A DNA stretch of 64,000 nt. Origin: Trematomus loennbergii (Eukaryota > Chordata > Actinopteri > Perciformes > Nototheniidae). Shown here piece after piece: positions 1-11,942 of the stretch (its first letter is position 1; each line of letters opens with the position of its first letter). The DNA lies in the NCBI GenBank assembly GCA_012861695.1, contig JAAOOA010000166.1, positions 186,001 to 250,000 of the forward strand, written 5' to 3'. The notes beneath the pieces were generated by a model. That model was given only the letters and a program-made list of their open reading frames with translations, did not search any database and was not told where the DNA came from. The position numbers and the translations under genes were made by a program.

Positions 1-587
1 GAGTACTTTTAGTACTGATAATACTGATTACTTTTACTATAATACCGAGTACTTCTGCTACTGATAATAATACTGACTACTTTACTCAGATCTTGTACTT
101 GAGTAAAAGTAGCATCAAAATATAGTCAAAGTACCAAAAGTAATAAATAAACAAAATAATCATTAACATATAGTTAACGTAGCAAAAGTAAAAGTAGTGA
201 TGTGCAGATTGGTCCATTTCAGAATAATTATATGATATATTTTATAATGATGATCATTAAAGTCTTCTCAAAGCTGGTAAAGGTGCAGCTAGTTTGAATT
301 ACTTTGTATAAAGGCTGGCATTCATTGAAATTCATAGCAGGGTAGCTTATGAATTTACTCCAGGTGGAAACTAAAGTCTGATTTAAGACTTGATTATATT
401 TCACATCATTAATTCAAAATATGTAAAGTAACTAAAGGTATTAAATACATGTAGTGGAGTAAAAGTACACCATTTACCTCTGATTTGAAGTGGAGTAAAA
501 GTAGCATACAATGTACTCAAGTAAAGCACAAGTACCTCTATAGTTGTACTTAAGTACAGTACTTGAGTAAATGTACTTCCCACCTCT
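1..587 (-). mobile_element. AGTACTT-rich teleost dispersed repeat, terminal part
   Basis: The segment is built of variants of AGTAAAAGTA/AGTACTT and ends at about 585 with the motif ACTTGAGTAAATGTACTTCC, the usual terminus of a very common non-coding DNA repeat in teleosts. Related copies lie at 9420-9735 and 55480-55615, and short fragments at 36600-36740 and 57780-57830. The block from the CAGGGTAGCTT-like motif through the GTGGAGTAAAAGTAC motif is shared between copies. No coding capacity is visible. Placing it with DNA transposons rather than another class is inference. Confidence 0.7.
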
Positions 588-653
588 GCTGTTAAGCTAC
601 TTCTTAGCTGTAGATTGGTTTTGTGTTGACCGTAGTGTTAATACTTATTTCAG

Positions 654-718
654 AGACACAGCAGGAGAAGGAGCACTGAGAGCAACATGGAGGATTACAA
701 AGAGACCCCAGAACTCAG
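654..718 (+). CDS. Possible short 5' coding exon (starts MEDYKETPELR)
   Basis: A pyrimidine-containing stretch ends in an AG acceptor at 652-653, and the open segment ends at a GT donor (CAG|GTCAGT) at 719. An ATG at 687 would open MEDYKETPELR before the splice site, so the exon would be mostly 5' UTR with a few codons. No partner exon could be joined; the zinc-finger array near 10.2 kb is on the same strand but nothing links them. Short splice-flanked frames arise by chance, so this is weak. Confidence 0.22.
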
Positions 719-860
719 GTCAGTGTTCACTTCATCACAATATATTTCTAACACTGTTATCCCTTACACTGGGGTACATTTATTTTATATAAGGATTTTA
801 AACCTGTACTTTTATTTAATGAGAAAAACAAACTTGAGCATTGTCGGGTTTATTCTCTCT

Positions 861-986
861 CAGGTGTATATCAGTATGTAGTGTCTCTACTTTAAATAAT
901 TTAAAGAGTCCTCTCCTGCTGATGTTCAGGTGTATATCAGTATGTAGTGTCTCTACTTTAAAGAGTCCTCTCCTGCTGATGTTCAG
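861..986 (+). repeat. Two tandem units of a 57/66-bp repeat
   Basis: Unit 1 (861-926) and unit 2 (927-983) both start CAGGTGTATATCAG and end CTGCTGATGTT. Unit 1 carries a 9-bp insertion (TAATTTAAA) that accounts for the 66 versus 57 bp. A related array in the opposite orientation lies at 8955-9095. Confidence 0.85.
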
Positions 987-2449
987 GGCCTCATTTATAA
1001 AGCCTTGCGTAGGATTCACGTGGGACGGTTGCTTACAGATGTATCACTTAATTTCAGACGCCTACCCGTGCGGGTCCGTGATCTGCACGGGGCGGGCCCC
1101 TGCTGAAAAGGAAAACCCCCCGCAGGACTTGATATGCCCCCTTGATAAATACATGTAATTATAATGAAACCAGCTGCAATGGATCATGGATCCACCAGGG
1201 GTGCAGTGATTAAAAAGCTGCCACAGTGGAACTCTTGTGAAATAAAAATAAATAAACAGCTGAGTACAGTAGAGGTATCTGATATAGTGGATATTTGTTA
1301 AGATCCATATGTCACGGATAGGATCATATTCTGTGCTAAATAAGAGACATGTAATCATTTACAAAACATCACCATGTTTTTATTTAACAAAATAATGTTG
1401 TTTAATCCACGTTGGCGTAAGTACAAAACCATCGCTATGTTTTTTTGTCAGGAAATGCAGACCGGCTCATACAAACCGATTTTTAATCATCATCCTCATG
1501 ATCATTTAATGTATCATATGTTCGCTGAATTGACATGAATGCACTAATACATGTAGTTTAATCCACGTGAGTTTACAACTACAAAAATAATCGGTTTGTT
1601 TTTATATCACATCCGACCGGAGGAGAATGCAGCACGGCTCTCACTACCGATAATCCTAATTTAATCATCTTCACCACGATCAAATAATGTTTATGTTTGC
1701 CGAATTGACATGAAAGCACTGGCAAATATGAATATACTGTAGTCAACTTCATTAAAACGTTATTAACGTGCCTAAACTCAGTAATTCACAAAAAATAGGT
1801 TTATATTTTAATGGAGCCTCGTCATCTCCCCACGGGCAAACAATAATATGTACAGTGTTAATAGTTTACTGTATTATTAGTGTTTAATATTACTGCTATA
1901 ACAATCACACATTGAGTTGTTAAAATCAGACCTTTTTTTTTGAAAAAATGAATGAAACGGCAGCTCAGGTGATCAGCTGTGTGTTTACACACCTAATGGC
2001 CCATCAGCCACAGCTCTCTTCCCCCCCCCCTGATATTTCTCCTCCAGCAGTTAAGTTAACTGTAGGTTACTCTGAGTGACAAGCTTACAGTTAGTGAAGT
2101 AACACTTTTTTTTTGTGAGTCACGACCTGGCTGTTTCATTCTAACATAACGCTCCAAATATTACTGTTTCCACTCGGACTTCAATACAGCTACACCATTG
2201 TTTGGTTTCCATGGTAACGCGTCTCTTTAGTACAACTCTACCCTCTGCTCACTCCTTTCCTGTAAATTAAACTATACAGGTCCAGCCCACACATATGACA
2301 GCGCAGTTGCTCCATCATTCCATCTCTTCTTTTTTCCTGCTCAATACGCTCCTTGGCCCGGGACACACATATTTATTTAGATATGTTTTAAACAAGTTTA
2401 AATAAAATATTCATAGTAATTTAATAAATCCTTCCAACACACATTGTAA
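987..2449. other. Non-coding; begins with GGCCTCATTTATAAA terminus, holds a diverged ~165-bp duplication
   Basis: The segment starts at the motif GGCCTCATTTATAAA, which resembles the end of common teleost Harbinger-type elements; a similar GGATTTATAAA-type end occurs near 5990. A GC-rich inverted repeat (CCCGTGCGGG / GCACGGGGCGGG) sits at 1065-1100. Two diverged units of about 165 bp follow each other at about 1390-1550 and 1551-1725, sharing TTTAATCCACGT, TAATCATC and GAATTGACATGAA. No gene is seen. Confidence 0.4.
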
Positions 2450-2555
2450 AAACAGTTCTGTTTCATATGAGTGTTGAGAGCTGTATCCATAATCTCTTAA
2501 TTTTGCCCTCAAAGTGCACCAGATTGATGCATTTAACTTCAATTTAAAGAAAAAC
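2450..2555 (+). repeat. Dispersed repeat shared with 57150-57255
   Basis: About 105 bp, from ACAGTTCTGTTTCATATG to TGATGCATTTAACTTCAAT, recurs with few changes at 57150-57255. There it lies inside a segment bounded by hAT-like ends, so this copy is probably a fragment of the same hAT-type family. Confidence 0.6.
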
Positions 2556-2619
2556 AACAATAACATTATAAATAGTAACATAGCTGAACATGGTATTGCA
2601 CATTTAGCTTTGAGTGTTA

Positions 2620-3379
2620 TGGCGCGTTTCCATTACACGGCCTCGCTCGGCCCCGCTCGGTATGGCTGGGCCTCGTTAGGACTGGCTCACTTTATGGCGC
2701 ATTTCCATTACAGTTTAGGAACTGGGGCAGTATCTATAGTAACGCAGTGTAGGCGGAGCCGTGACGTGATCTTCAGAGGACCCCAGAAAACAACACAGCC
2801 GTTAGCTGTTAGCACTCAGAGCTCACAGCTCCTCATATATGTTCAGAAACTAGACAAAAGTTAAACAAGTACAAACCACAGACTGTCTGTCATGGTGAAT
2901 ACAGTCGCTGCTTTATTTATGTCTGTATAGGCAGTTGTTGTGAGTGTGGACGGTCGGAGCATATACTGCGTTAGCTTAGCCAATCTCCATCTAGAAAACA
3001 AGCATTTTAAAAGGTTTTTCGCCTGCCGTCTGTCTGCAGACTTGACAAAGCATTAATTCATGGTTTTTACTAACCGGTATCAGTATGTTGTTACTTCAGC
3101 ATCATTTTGAAACGTGTATTACAATTAAATCACGTTCAAATATGTCCATCTTGTTGTAGTTGTTGCCCCCTTGCCAGCGACGCTCTCTCTAGTTTAGCAT
3201 ACTCAGCCCGACTCAGCCTCGTTGTCTCTGGCCCTGGCCCCACGATTTTATGAGGCCAGAAAAACTGTGAATTAGGACCCGCCGGCCGGTACTAGGCCAA
3301 GTGGAAACGCAACCAAAGACGGGCCGCTGACGTCACAGCCCTCTTAAACCGGGCTGCGGGCTGTAGTGGAAACGCGCCA
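2620..3379. mobile_element. PIF/Harbinger-type MITE with TTA target duplication
   Basis: The left end TGGCGCGTTTCCATTACA and the inverted right end TGTAGTGGAAACGCGCCA match in 17 of 18 positions. The element is flanked by TTA at 2617-2619 and 3380-3382. A 3-bp TWA-type target duplication with short TIRs is diagnostic of the PIF/Harbinger superfamily. The 760-bp interior has no transposase. A second copy of the end motif, preceded by TTA, occurs inside at about 2692, so the left part may be a nested or duplicated terminus. Confidence 0.8.
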
Positions 3380-3500
3380 TTACTGACCTGAGATGTTTTC
3401 ATTACATGAATTAAGGTGACTGAGGCTTTTAACATAGACTTTTCAGTGTCCCACATTTTGCACAGAACTGTCCCACATTAGGAAATGCAGATTGTCTGGA

Positions 3501-3709
3501 GGACGGAGGCGTGTGGTGCAGTGGGTTGTGTGTTGGTTTTTAGATCAGGTGGTCACAGATTCAAACCCCACTGCAGTCAGCATGTCGTTGTGTACCTGGG
3601 CAAGACACTTCACCCCAAATTGCTCCTGTGGGGATTGTCCACAGTATTGAGTATGTAAGTCGCTTTGGGTAAAAGCGTCTAACAAGTAACATGTAATGTA
3701 ATGTAATGT
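3501..3709 (+). mobile_element. tRNA-derived SINE
   Basis: The head looks like a tRNA gene: an A-box-like GTGTGGTGCAGTGG is followed by the B-box-like GATTCAAACCCC. The 3' part AAGTCGCTTTGGGTAAAAGCG followed by TGTAATGTAATG is a LINE-related tail seen in many teleost SINEs. A second copy in reverse orientation lies at 15270-15463. It is not a functional tRNA gene: the head is diverged and continues into the SINE body. Confidence 0.8.
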
Positions 3710-3954
3710 CTGAGACAACTTGGCACTAAGAGTACTGATATGTCTACCATTTCTTTTATGAGTGTAATATCTGCATTTTCTCTTTTGGTTTGATTAGGAC
3801 ACATCCTGGGGATTTCAGAATGGTAGTGGATTTTGATTTATTGTATCGGCTTCATATCGCAATATATTCCCGAAGTCTGAACTGCAAAAAAAATCACAAA
3901 AATAGTGAGGGGGTCCAAAATCAGCCAACGTGCTTTGTTTTTAATGTTCATTAC

Positions 3955-4075
3955 TATAATAATCAAAAAGAGAAATATGAACGTTAGTTTTGACTGAAAT
4001 GATCAAATAAAGTCAACATTTCACAGTGTTTACAAAACATTGACCATACCGTTCACCAGCCCCCACCCCCTCTGA
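3955..4075 (+). repeat. Direct repeat copy 1 of ~110 bp
   Basis: The stretch from AAAAAGAGAAATATGAACGT through ACCGTTCACCAGCCCCCACC is repeated at 4549-4656 with a few substitutions and indels. About 470 bp of different sequence separates the two copies. Confidence 0.75.
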
Positions 4076-4548
4076 GTGACAAGCTGAGAAGTCAACAACT
4101 GTCAGGAAACATACTGTTACCCAGCAGAAATTCAGATTCATTTTTCAATAAATGATTCCACAAATTACAAACAACATAATTATTACATTCAAACAAACTA
4201 CTAATTCAAAAGTTTACATTAACTTTGGATAATAATGCGGGAGAAACGGATACTCTCTTTTCCTCTCTCCCTCTCTCTCTCCTGACAGCCCGTCAGTTTC
4301 TCATGCAGCTCGCCAAACAGTGGGCGGAAATAATAATAATATTAATTATTTCACACAAAAAGGTTATGACAATATATGACTATTGACGTACAAATAACAC
4401 TGTCAATTGTGTAAAATAAGAGGATTAGATTACTTAGGCCAATTTACGAACATGTTGTTGTGACTTAGGCAATTTGAAACCTTTCCCGCACTACTGTGAC
4501 AGACCATGGGGCTGGGTCAGCCACTAACATATTCATATTTCTCTTCTC

Positions 4549-4656
4549 AAAAAGAGAAATATGAACGTTAGTTTTTAACTGAAATGATCAAATAAAGTAA
4601 ACATTTCACAGTGTTTACAAACAATGACCATACCGTTCACCAGCCCCCACCCCCTA
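4549..4656 (+). repeat. Direct repeat copy 2 of ~110 bp
   Basis: Second copy of the unit described at 3955-4075, beginning AAAAAGAGAAATATGAACGT and ending ACCAGCCCCCACCCCCTA. Confidence 0.75.
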
Positions 4657-4754
4657 TGTTGCCTACTGTATGTTGCGAACTCTTTGTTTAAAACTAATTG
4701 GCCATCGGAATGTGTGGAGGAAGTCTCCCAAGGGGATGGTCACATTCCACAGCT

Positions 4755-4775
4755 CCCCCCCCCCCCCCCCCCCCC
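4755..4775. repeat. Poly-C tract (C)21
   Basis: An uninterrupted run of 21 cytosines. The run length should be treated as uncertain because homopolymers this long are error-prone in sequencing. Confidence 0.9.
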
Positions 4776-5339
4776 TCCTGTGATCTCCCAACCCCCAGTC
4801 TGTAGGTTTGTGTTCGCATATTTAAGCTGTCGTACTTCCTGTTGTTTCTATCGCGCATTGCTGGTATGAAAGGGTCTGTGCCGGAAATATCAAACATTTA
4901 ATAAAAGTGAAAAACAATGAACAAGACTTAACGTATTAATAATAATTAATTATATTTATTCCGTTTGGATGTACGATTTTTGACTTTGTTTAGAGCAGTG
5001 ACCTTCTCTTCCTCTCTGCAGCAGAGAGCCAAGCGCTGTCAGACCGGACCTAACCCTAACCCTGAAAAGTATTATCATCTGAAAGTAAAATTAATCATTA
5101 TGTTATTAGTATTAAATACATATAAGTATTTTTACAACTTATTAGAAATACTCTGTTGTAATTATTGATGCATAAATGTGTTCATCCATTCAATGTGGCA
5201 TCTGCATAATGGGGTTAATGTATGATATTCTATAATAATACAATACATTATAATATATGATATGATAATTACATTTAAATTTTATTCATTTCTTATTTCA
5301 TAGTTTCTCATTATTATTTTTATCGCTGATCTTATTTTT

Positions 5340-5462
5340 GATTGTATTAATCTGTGTGAATCTGTGCTGTCCTGTTTTTCACTCTCACCCTGTTGCTGTT
5401 TGAACTACTGAATTTCCCCACGGGGATTAATAAAGGTCCATCTTATCTTATCTTATCTTAAT
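5340..5462 (+). mobile_element. 5'-truncated LINE 3' end with (TTATC)n tail
   Basis: The sequence GAATTTCCCCACGGGGATTAATAAAGG followed by TCTTATCTTATCTTA is a typical teleost LINE 3' terminus that ends in a simple repeat instead of poly-A. Only about 120 bp of the element remains. The exact clade is not determinable here. Confidence 0.55.
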
Positions 5463-6119
5463 GTATAAGTTGATTTACTTCAATGTGTAAAAACACCACA
5501 ACAATATTACAAAAAATATACTGCATAAAGCAAACTATTGTAAAAGTATGAGCATAAAAAATAAAGAAGTGTATACATTTACATTATTATGATTATATAT
5601 ATATAAAGACTATATATTATTGAATTACAATCAAGATAATAAGATTAGATATACTTTGTTTGATCTAAAATATTGATGTTTTTTCGTTATAGCAGCCTGT
5701 GAAAACCATAACAAATAAGTGATTAAATGCTACAGTATTCAGCAAACACAACTGTAGAGCTGCAAACATTGCAAACAGACTATGTTCTACAACACCAAGT
5801 TGTCTTTGTGTATTTGTGAATGAAGCGCCATCTCATGGTTAAATCCTGTAATTGAACAAATGGGGAAATTTGGCAACGCCCCCAGTCACTGGGTTCCGCT
5901 GGGTTTTTGGTTGGGACACACCCATTGGAGTCCTATCTGGAGTGCTACATCTGTACGTAGGACAAAGCAAATAAATACGCACAGACATTTTCGGATTTAT
6001 AAAACACTGCGTACCGGTTTCCCTTTAAAAATCACAATCAACTCGAAATGCGGTGCAGCTTTTGCGGGCTTCACGTAATGCCCATATTTTCCTATAAATA
6101 GTCAAAAAACGCCACATAT
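5463..6119. other. AT-rich non-coding; Harbinger-like end near 5990-6075
   Basis: No supported gene. From about 5840 the sequence becomes GC-richer and includes TTTTCGGATTTATAAAACAC, resembling the end of the family starting at 987. This could be the second end of one element split by many insertions or an independent fragment. Confidence 0.3.
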
Positions 6120-7905
6120 TAATATTCATTTTGACTGACAGCAGGAAGAAGATCGGTCAGTGTATGTTTTGGTCATTGGATTTTCTTTTCACAAATGGAT
6201 ATTCAAAAACAAAAAACTACTTTCAGTTTTACTCCTTTTACTGTAAATGTTGTTCATGAAGCATTATCTAAGTTAGATCCTAAGAAACCGGCTGGCCCGG
6301 ACAACGTAGAACCTTTCTTTTTAAAGATAGCTGCAGATTTTATTGCTCCACCTCTCACTTCTCTTTTTAACCTCTCCCTCAGCACAAATGCAATTCCAAA
6401 AGTATGGAAGTCAGCGTATGTCCTGCCTTTGCTAAAAGGAGGGGAGGCAACTATTTTAAATAACTATAGGCCAATCTCTAAATTGTCAGTTCTGGCTAAG
6501 GTTCTTGAACGCCTAGTGAGTGAACAGGTAAGGAGTTTTTATGTAAAATGATATCCTGTCTAAACATCAGTCAGGCTTCAGAAAGCAACATAGCACCATC
6601 ACTGCCACAATGAAAGTGGTGAATGACATTACAAGTATTTTAGATAAAAAGCAGAGTTGTGCAGCTCTATTTATTGACCTTTCCAAAGCGTTTGACACCG
6701 TCGATCATCGCATCTTAAAGCAGAGGCTACTCAGTATTGGCATATCCAGCCATGCAGTGGGGTGGTTTGTGAACTACCTCTCTGAAAGGTCCCAATGTGT
6801 TCACTTTGATGGGCTGTCTTCTGAGTGGTTGAACATTGCTAATGGTGTTCCTCAAGGTTCTGTTTTAGGTCCACTTTTATTCTCCATCTACATCAATAGT
6901 TTAGGTGAAAATGTGGATGAAGCTACTTTACATTTTTATGCGGATGATACCGTGATGTACTGTGCAGGTCCCTCCATTAAGGAGGCGGTTGTTAAATTAC
7001 AGGCTGTTTTTAACATTATTCAGACTCAGCTCGCTGAGCTTAAGCTTCTTTTAAATGTTGAGAAAACCAAGGTAATGCTCTTTTCTAAAGCTAAAAAGAC
7101 TCCAGAGACTGCTTTGGATATTGTTACTATGCAAGGACAAGTACTCCAAGTGGTTACCTGTTATAAATACCTTGGTATCTGGCTTGATGATTGTCTTACT
7201 TTTAAACTTCAGGTCATAATCTGCTTAAAAAGCTGAGGGTTAGACTAGGTTTCTTTTTCAGAAACAAGTCCTGTTTCTCTTTTGAAGCCAGGAAAAGGCT
7301 AGTCACTGTGACCTTTTTACCTGTGCTGACTATGGTGATTTGATATATATGAATGCACCTGCCCATTGCCTGGAAAGGTTAGATGCCGCCTATCACAGTG
7401 CTCTGAGATTTGTTACTAACTGTAAAGCACTTACTCATCACTGTACCCTGTATGCCAAGGCAGGTCTGCCTTCACTTACTGTACGGAGGCTCAGTCATTG
7501 GTACATATTCATCTATAAAGCCATGTGGGTAAACTACCAACTTATATATGCTCTTTGATCTCACAGAGTGGCAAGTAGCTATTGCCTGAGATCCCAGGAT
7601 GTGTTTTTATTACATGTGCCAAGTGCTAGGACTGTTTTAGGTACTAAAGCTTTTATGTGCGCTGCTCCTCTAGCTTGAAACTGAGCATTTTGATTCCCTT
7701 GCATCATTTTAAAGCACGGCTGGATGAAATGTTATTAGATACCTGTCATTGTGAATAGGTTGCTAATTTATACCCCTGTAATTATGTTGTGATGTCCTTT
7801 TTGTTTTCTGTTGTTTTTATGTGTAACCAATGTACCGCAGGTCTCCCTTGAAAAGAGATCGTTGATCTCAATGGGATTTTTACCTGGTTAAATAAAGGCT
7901 ACAAC
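6120..7905 (+). pseudogene. L2-like LINE, reverse transcriptase (5'-truncated, frameshifted)
   Basis: The frame at 6195-6551 carries the start of a non-LTR reverse transcriptase (DPKKPAGPDN and NNYRPISKLS). After a frameshift, 6610-7236 carries the finger and palm motifs LSKAFDTVDH, NGVPQGSVLGPLL and the catalytic YADD near 6940-6951, followed by the EKTKVMLF thumb region. A third piece (7340-7558) continues the C-terminal part. The element ends with CAATGGGATTTTTACCTGG TTAAATAAAGG at 7870-7900, a conserved teleost LINE tail. No endonuclease domain remains, and stops plus frameshifts show it is dead. The motifs fit the Jockey/L2 group; finer assignment is tentative. Confidence 0.85.
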
Positions 7906-8265
7906 AAACAAACAGCGGAAAATGTGTGTGTGTGTTTTATAGAGGACTTTGGCGGTCTTCCTGTAACTGTTGCTGTGCAGACAAAGAGAGATAACACTTT
8001 CTTCTGACTGTTATCTTGCAATGCTCTTTTGAGGAACAATACACTGTACTGTTCAAATTTGACCTTGGCAGGAAGCATCTGGGTGAACAACAAGTCGAGC
8101 AATGAAAACTGGTTACTGAGTACACTTTTCATCATATAAGCGTTGTATATTTGGTTTTACCCTATAAAGTAATATAAGAAATTGCCACTACATTCCCCCC
8201 TTTTGATCATACTTTGATCAATCATGAAAATAAAACAAATGACAGGATAGACTGATATAACACAT
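7906..8265. other. Nothing recognised
   Basis: About 360 bp with no convincing coding frame. It includes a CCCCCCTTTTGATCATACTTTGATCAATCATG stretch with a short TGATCA-centred inverted repeat, whose origin is unknown. Confidence 0.4.
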
Positions 8266-8438
8266 CAATGAATACACTCCATCGCTGGTTAAGTAAACAC
8301 ATCACAAACATATCATGGAAAGTGGCTGTTTTTATGGAGGACAGACTCTGCGGTATTGTTCGTTTTTCTACCTGTACGTCTGTTAGGCTGCGCCGTCTTG
8401 TCTCCTCTGGACGGCCAGCCGATGCGCTCTATCCATGG

Positions 8439-8791
8439 TCAAGGGGCGAGGAAACGCGTTGGGCCGAATATTTCAGCCAGAAAGGATTCAATGAAAGTAG
8501 TTGGATGGGCACCCTCAGTTCGCTCAGGTATACCTGTTATATGAATATTACACCTCCTGGATCTGTTTTCAAGGTCGTCAACTTTCAGCTTCAGTTGTTT
8601 GTTCTCCTGCAGTATATCGGTGATACGCTCTTCCATGCCGGTGAGTAGCTTCTGTATGTCAGAGAGAGACAGCGTCAGGTTGCCGACCTCGCCATGTGCG
8701 AGTTGTTGCTAGCTTGCGATGCTAACCCACAGTCCTCCTCGCCTCCGCTGTCGCTCTCATTGTTGTCGCTTTTCTTGGTCTTCTTCCCCAT
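8439..8791 (-). pseudogene. L1-type LINE ORF1 fragment
   Basis: On the minus strand an ATG at 8791 opens an acidic, charged N-terminus (MGKKTKKSDNNESDSGGEED). One frameshift later comes a coiled-coil segment (MEERITDILQENKQLKLKV) and then DLENRSRRCNIHITGIPE, the hallmark join of coiled coil and RNA-binding domain of L1 ORF1 proteins. The frame stops soon after the start of that domain; remnants continue to about 8290. ORF1p is the RNA chaperone of L1 retrotransposition particles. No ORF2 lies next to it, so it is an isolated dead fragment. Confidence 0.8.
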
Positions 8792-8954
8792 GACAAACCG
8801 TGTACAGTCGACACCAAGTCAAGTCACTCTTCCAGATGCCGGTAGCCTCTCCTCCCGTCATCACAATACGAACACCCCAAAGACATTCCACAGTAACAAT
8901 GGCTCAGGCACTTAATACTGTTTTTGTTTGCCAGCTCCTGTAATATTTTTAAAA

Positions 8955-9095
8955 AGAGACACTACACACTGATATAAACCCGAACACCAGCAGGAGAGGA
9001 CTCCTTAAAGCAGAACACTACACACTGATATACACCTGAACTCAGCATGAGAGGACCCTTTAAAGTAGAGACACTACATACTGACACACACCCGC
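8955..9095 (-). repeat. Inverted array of the 57-bp repeat, about 2.5 units
   Basis: Units start at about 8955, 9011 and 9066. Read on the minus strand they match the array at 861-986 (GAGTCCTCTCCTGCTG, CAGTGTGTAGTGT). The two arrays therefore form a diverged inverted pair 8 kb apart. Confidence 0.8.
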
Positions 9096-9419
9096 AGGCC
9101 TTGCAAGTTTAGATGGAAATAAGACTGGGCAAATTACAAGTAATGTTAAATTGTGACCGAGCTCTTCCGACTAGCAGCTTACTCCGCCATTCGCCAAACC
9201 GGAAGCCGACTTTTTGTTTTTAAAGTCAAAATTATAATTCAGAAACATTTAGATTCTTATAAGAGTTTGGACAAATCTCAATATTGAAAACATTTGTAAT
9301 TCTAAATAATGTAAATATAAAAAAGATTACAAATGTTTAGAATAATCAAATTCAGAAAAAGTCAGAATTCTGAGAAAAAGTAAGAATTGTGAAAATAAAT
9401 GTATTATGAAAGAGAAATA

Positions 9420-9735
9420 CAATATCAGAATAATAATATATGATATGTTTTATAATGATTGATCATTAAAGTGTTATCAAAGCTGGTAAAGGTGCAAGCT
9501 AGTTTGAATTACTTTGTATACTGCAGGGTAGCTTGTGAATTTACTCCAGGTGGAACTAAAGTCTGATTTTAAGAGTTGATTATATTTCACATCATTAATC
9601 CAGATCTGTAAAGCAACTAAAGGTATTAAATACAGTAGTGGAGTAAAAGTACACCATTTACCTCTGAACTGTAGTGGAGTAGAAGTAGCATAAAATGGAA
9701 ATACTATGCATACAATTCTGAGAAAATTTTAATAT
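9420..9735 (-). mobile_element. AGTACTT-rich dispersed repeat, second copy
   Basis: The sequence from GATCATTAAAGTGTTATCAAAG through GTAGTGGAGTAGAAGTAGC matches the copy at 240-510 with small indels. The terminal AGTACTT part is degraded. Confidence 0.75.
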
Positions 9736-10810
<1,075 letters not shown>

Positions 10811-10834
10811 TAATGTCCTGATAGCTGTATTGTT

Positions 10835-11942
10835 ATACACTCCTGAAAAAAAAAAGAAATTACCAGAATTCCCATTTCGTACGGTGGATCATAACCAGGT
10901 TGTAAGTAGAGCTTCAAAATGAAAAAACAAGAAACAGTAGCAAGAGACCAAAAGAGAAAGTAGGCAATTTATTGAAACCTGAATTTAAACTCAAACAGGC
11001 TGATCACCAGCGCATAAAATGTAAGACAATAGCCAAAAAAACGAAATTAAAGTGTAAAAAATGAACCCAGTAATGAGTTACCCCACCAGTTGATAACTTC
11101 AAACATTATTTAGGCAAGCTTGATGCAAGTGTTTCCAGGCGGCTTTTGGAACGTTGCTCCATATGGTGCTTCACGAAGGGCATCCACGCTCTGGAACTGA
11201 CGTCCGTTTTTGTAAACTTCCCTTGCCTTCCATCCCCAAACGTTCTCAATCGGATTTAGATCAGGATAGTACAGAAGAGTGACGTTATTCTCCTGGAAGA
11301 AGTCCTTAATCAGGGGTTGTTTTTCGGTTGAAAGACCCAGTCACCACCATTGAAGGAAGAAGGACCCCATATCATAATGGATTCTCCTAAAGTTGGAAGC
11401 CATCAGGACAATCCAGGTTACAAAACCTTCCACGTTCAATGTCCCATTTTGTATGCTCCATTGCAAAGTCCAGACGGGCAAGTTTTTGGCGCGTTAAGGA
11501 GACGTAGCATTCGAATACTTTTTTGTTCTTCAAGCCCTTCTCTCCCAGATGTCGTCTTATCAGAATCAGAAACAGGTTTATTACAATGTAGGTTGACGTG
11601 GACAAGGAATTTTGACTTGGTGTCGTGGTGCAAAAATTAAAAACACAGATAGAAAACTATTTTGGTTATTGGGCTGCAGTCAGCATCTGTAATGGCCTTA
11701 ATTTGGGTCGAGTTTTGGCCTGTGTCTTTACGGAAAGCCCATAGGATCATTCGGCGCAGCTGAAATGTTTTTGGGGTCTACCACTTGACTTTTATTATCC
11801 ACAATCGTGCCACGTTCAAAGACAGAAAGCCTTTTGCCATCAGGAGGTCATGACAGTTTGAATGCCTGACATGAAAGCCACATTTTGCGCAGATTTTGAC
11901 TTTTTAAGGCTATGGTCTTAACTTTTGATCAGAAGTTTTCAA
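10835..11942 (-). pseudogene. Tc1-like transposon with decayed transposase
   Basis: Read on the minus strand, the right part (11641-11870) holds the N-terminal helix-turn-helix remnant (LSVFERGTIV). The middle (11387-11605) matches the second HTH/linker, and the left part holds DLNPIENVWGWKAREV at about 11225-11270, the conserved block around the third catalytic acid of Tc1 DDE transposases. The left end TACACTCCTGA and the right end TGATCAGAAG look like diverged terminal inverted repeats. Many frameshifts and a nested insertion at about 11562-11640 make it inactive. Confidence 0.75.
11562..11640 (-). mobile_element. Short LINE 3'-tail fragment nested in the Tc1 copy
   Basis: TATCAGAATCAGAAACAGGTTTATTACAATG followed by CAAGGAATTTTGACTTGGTG is the reverse complement of a LINE tail type common in teleosts. 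It interrupts the transposase reading of the Tc1 copy. Confidence 0.45.

Noticed and set aside
861..986. CRISPR-like direct repeats
   Set aside because: Two adjacent units without spacers in a eukaryotic genome; a simple tandem duplication.
3501..3709. A tRNA gene
   Set aside because: A- and B-box-like motifs are present but the sequence continues into a LINE-like tail and has a second copy elsewhere: a SINE.
5046..5063. CCTAACCCTAACCCT, a telomere-like repeat
   Set aside because: Only about two and a half units; too short to be an interstitial telomere array.
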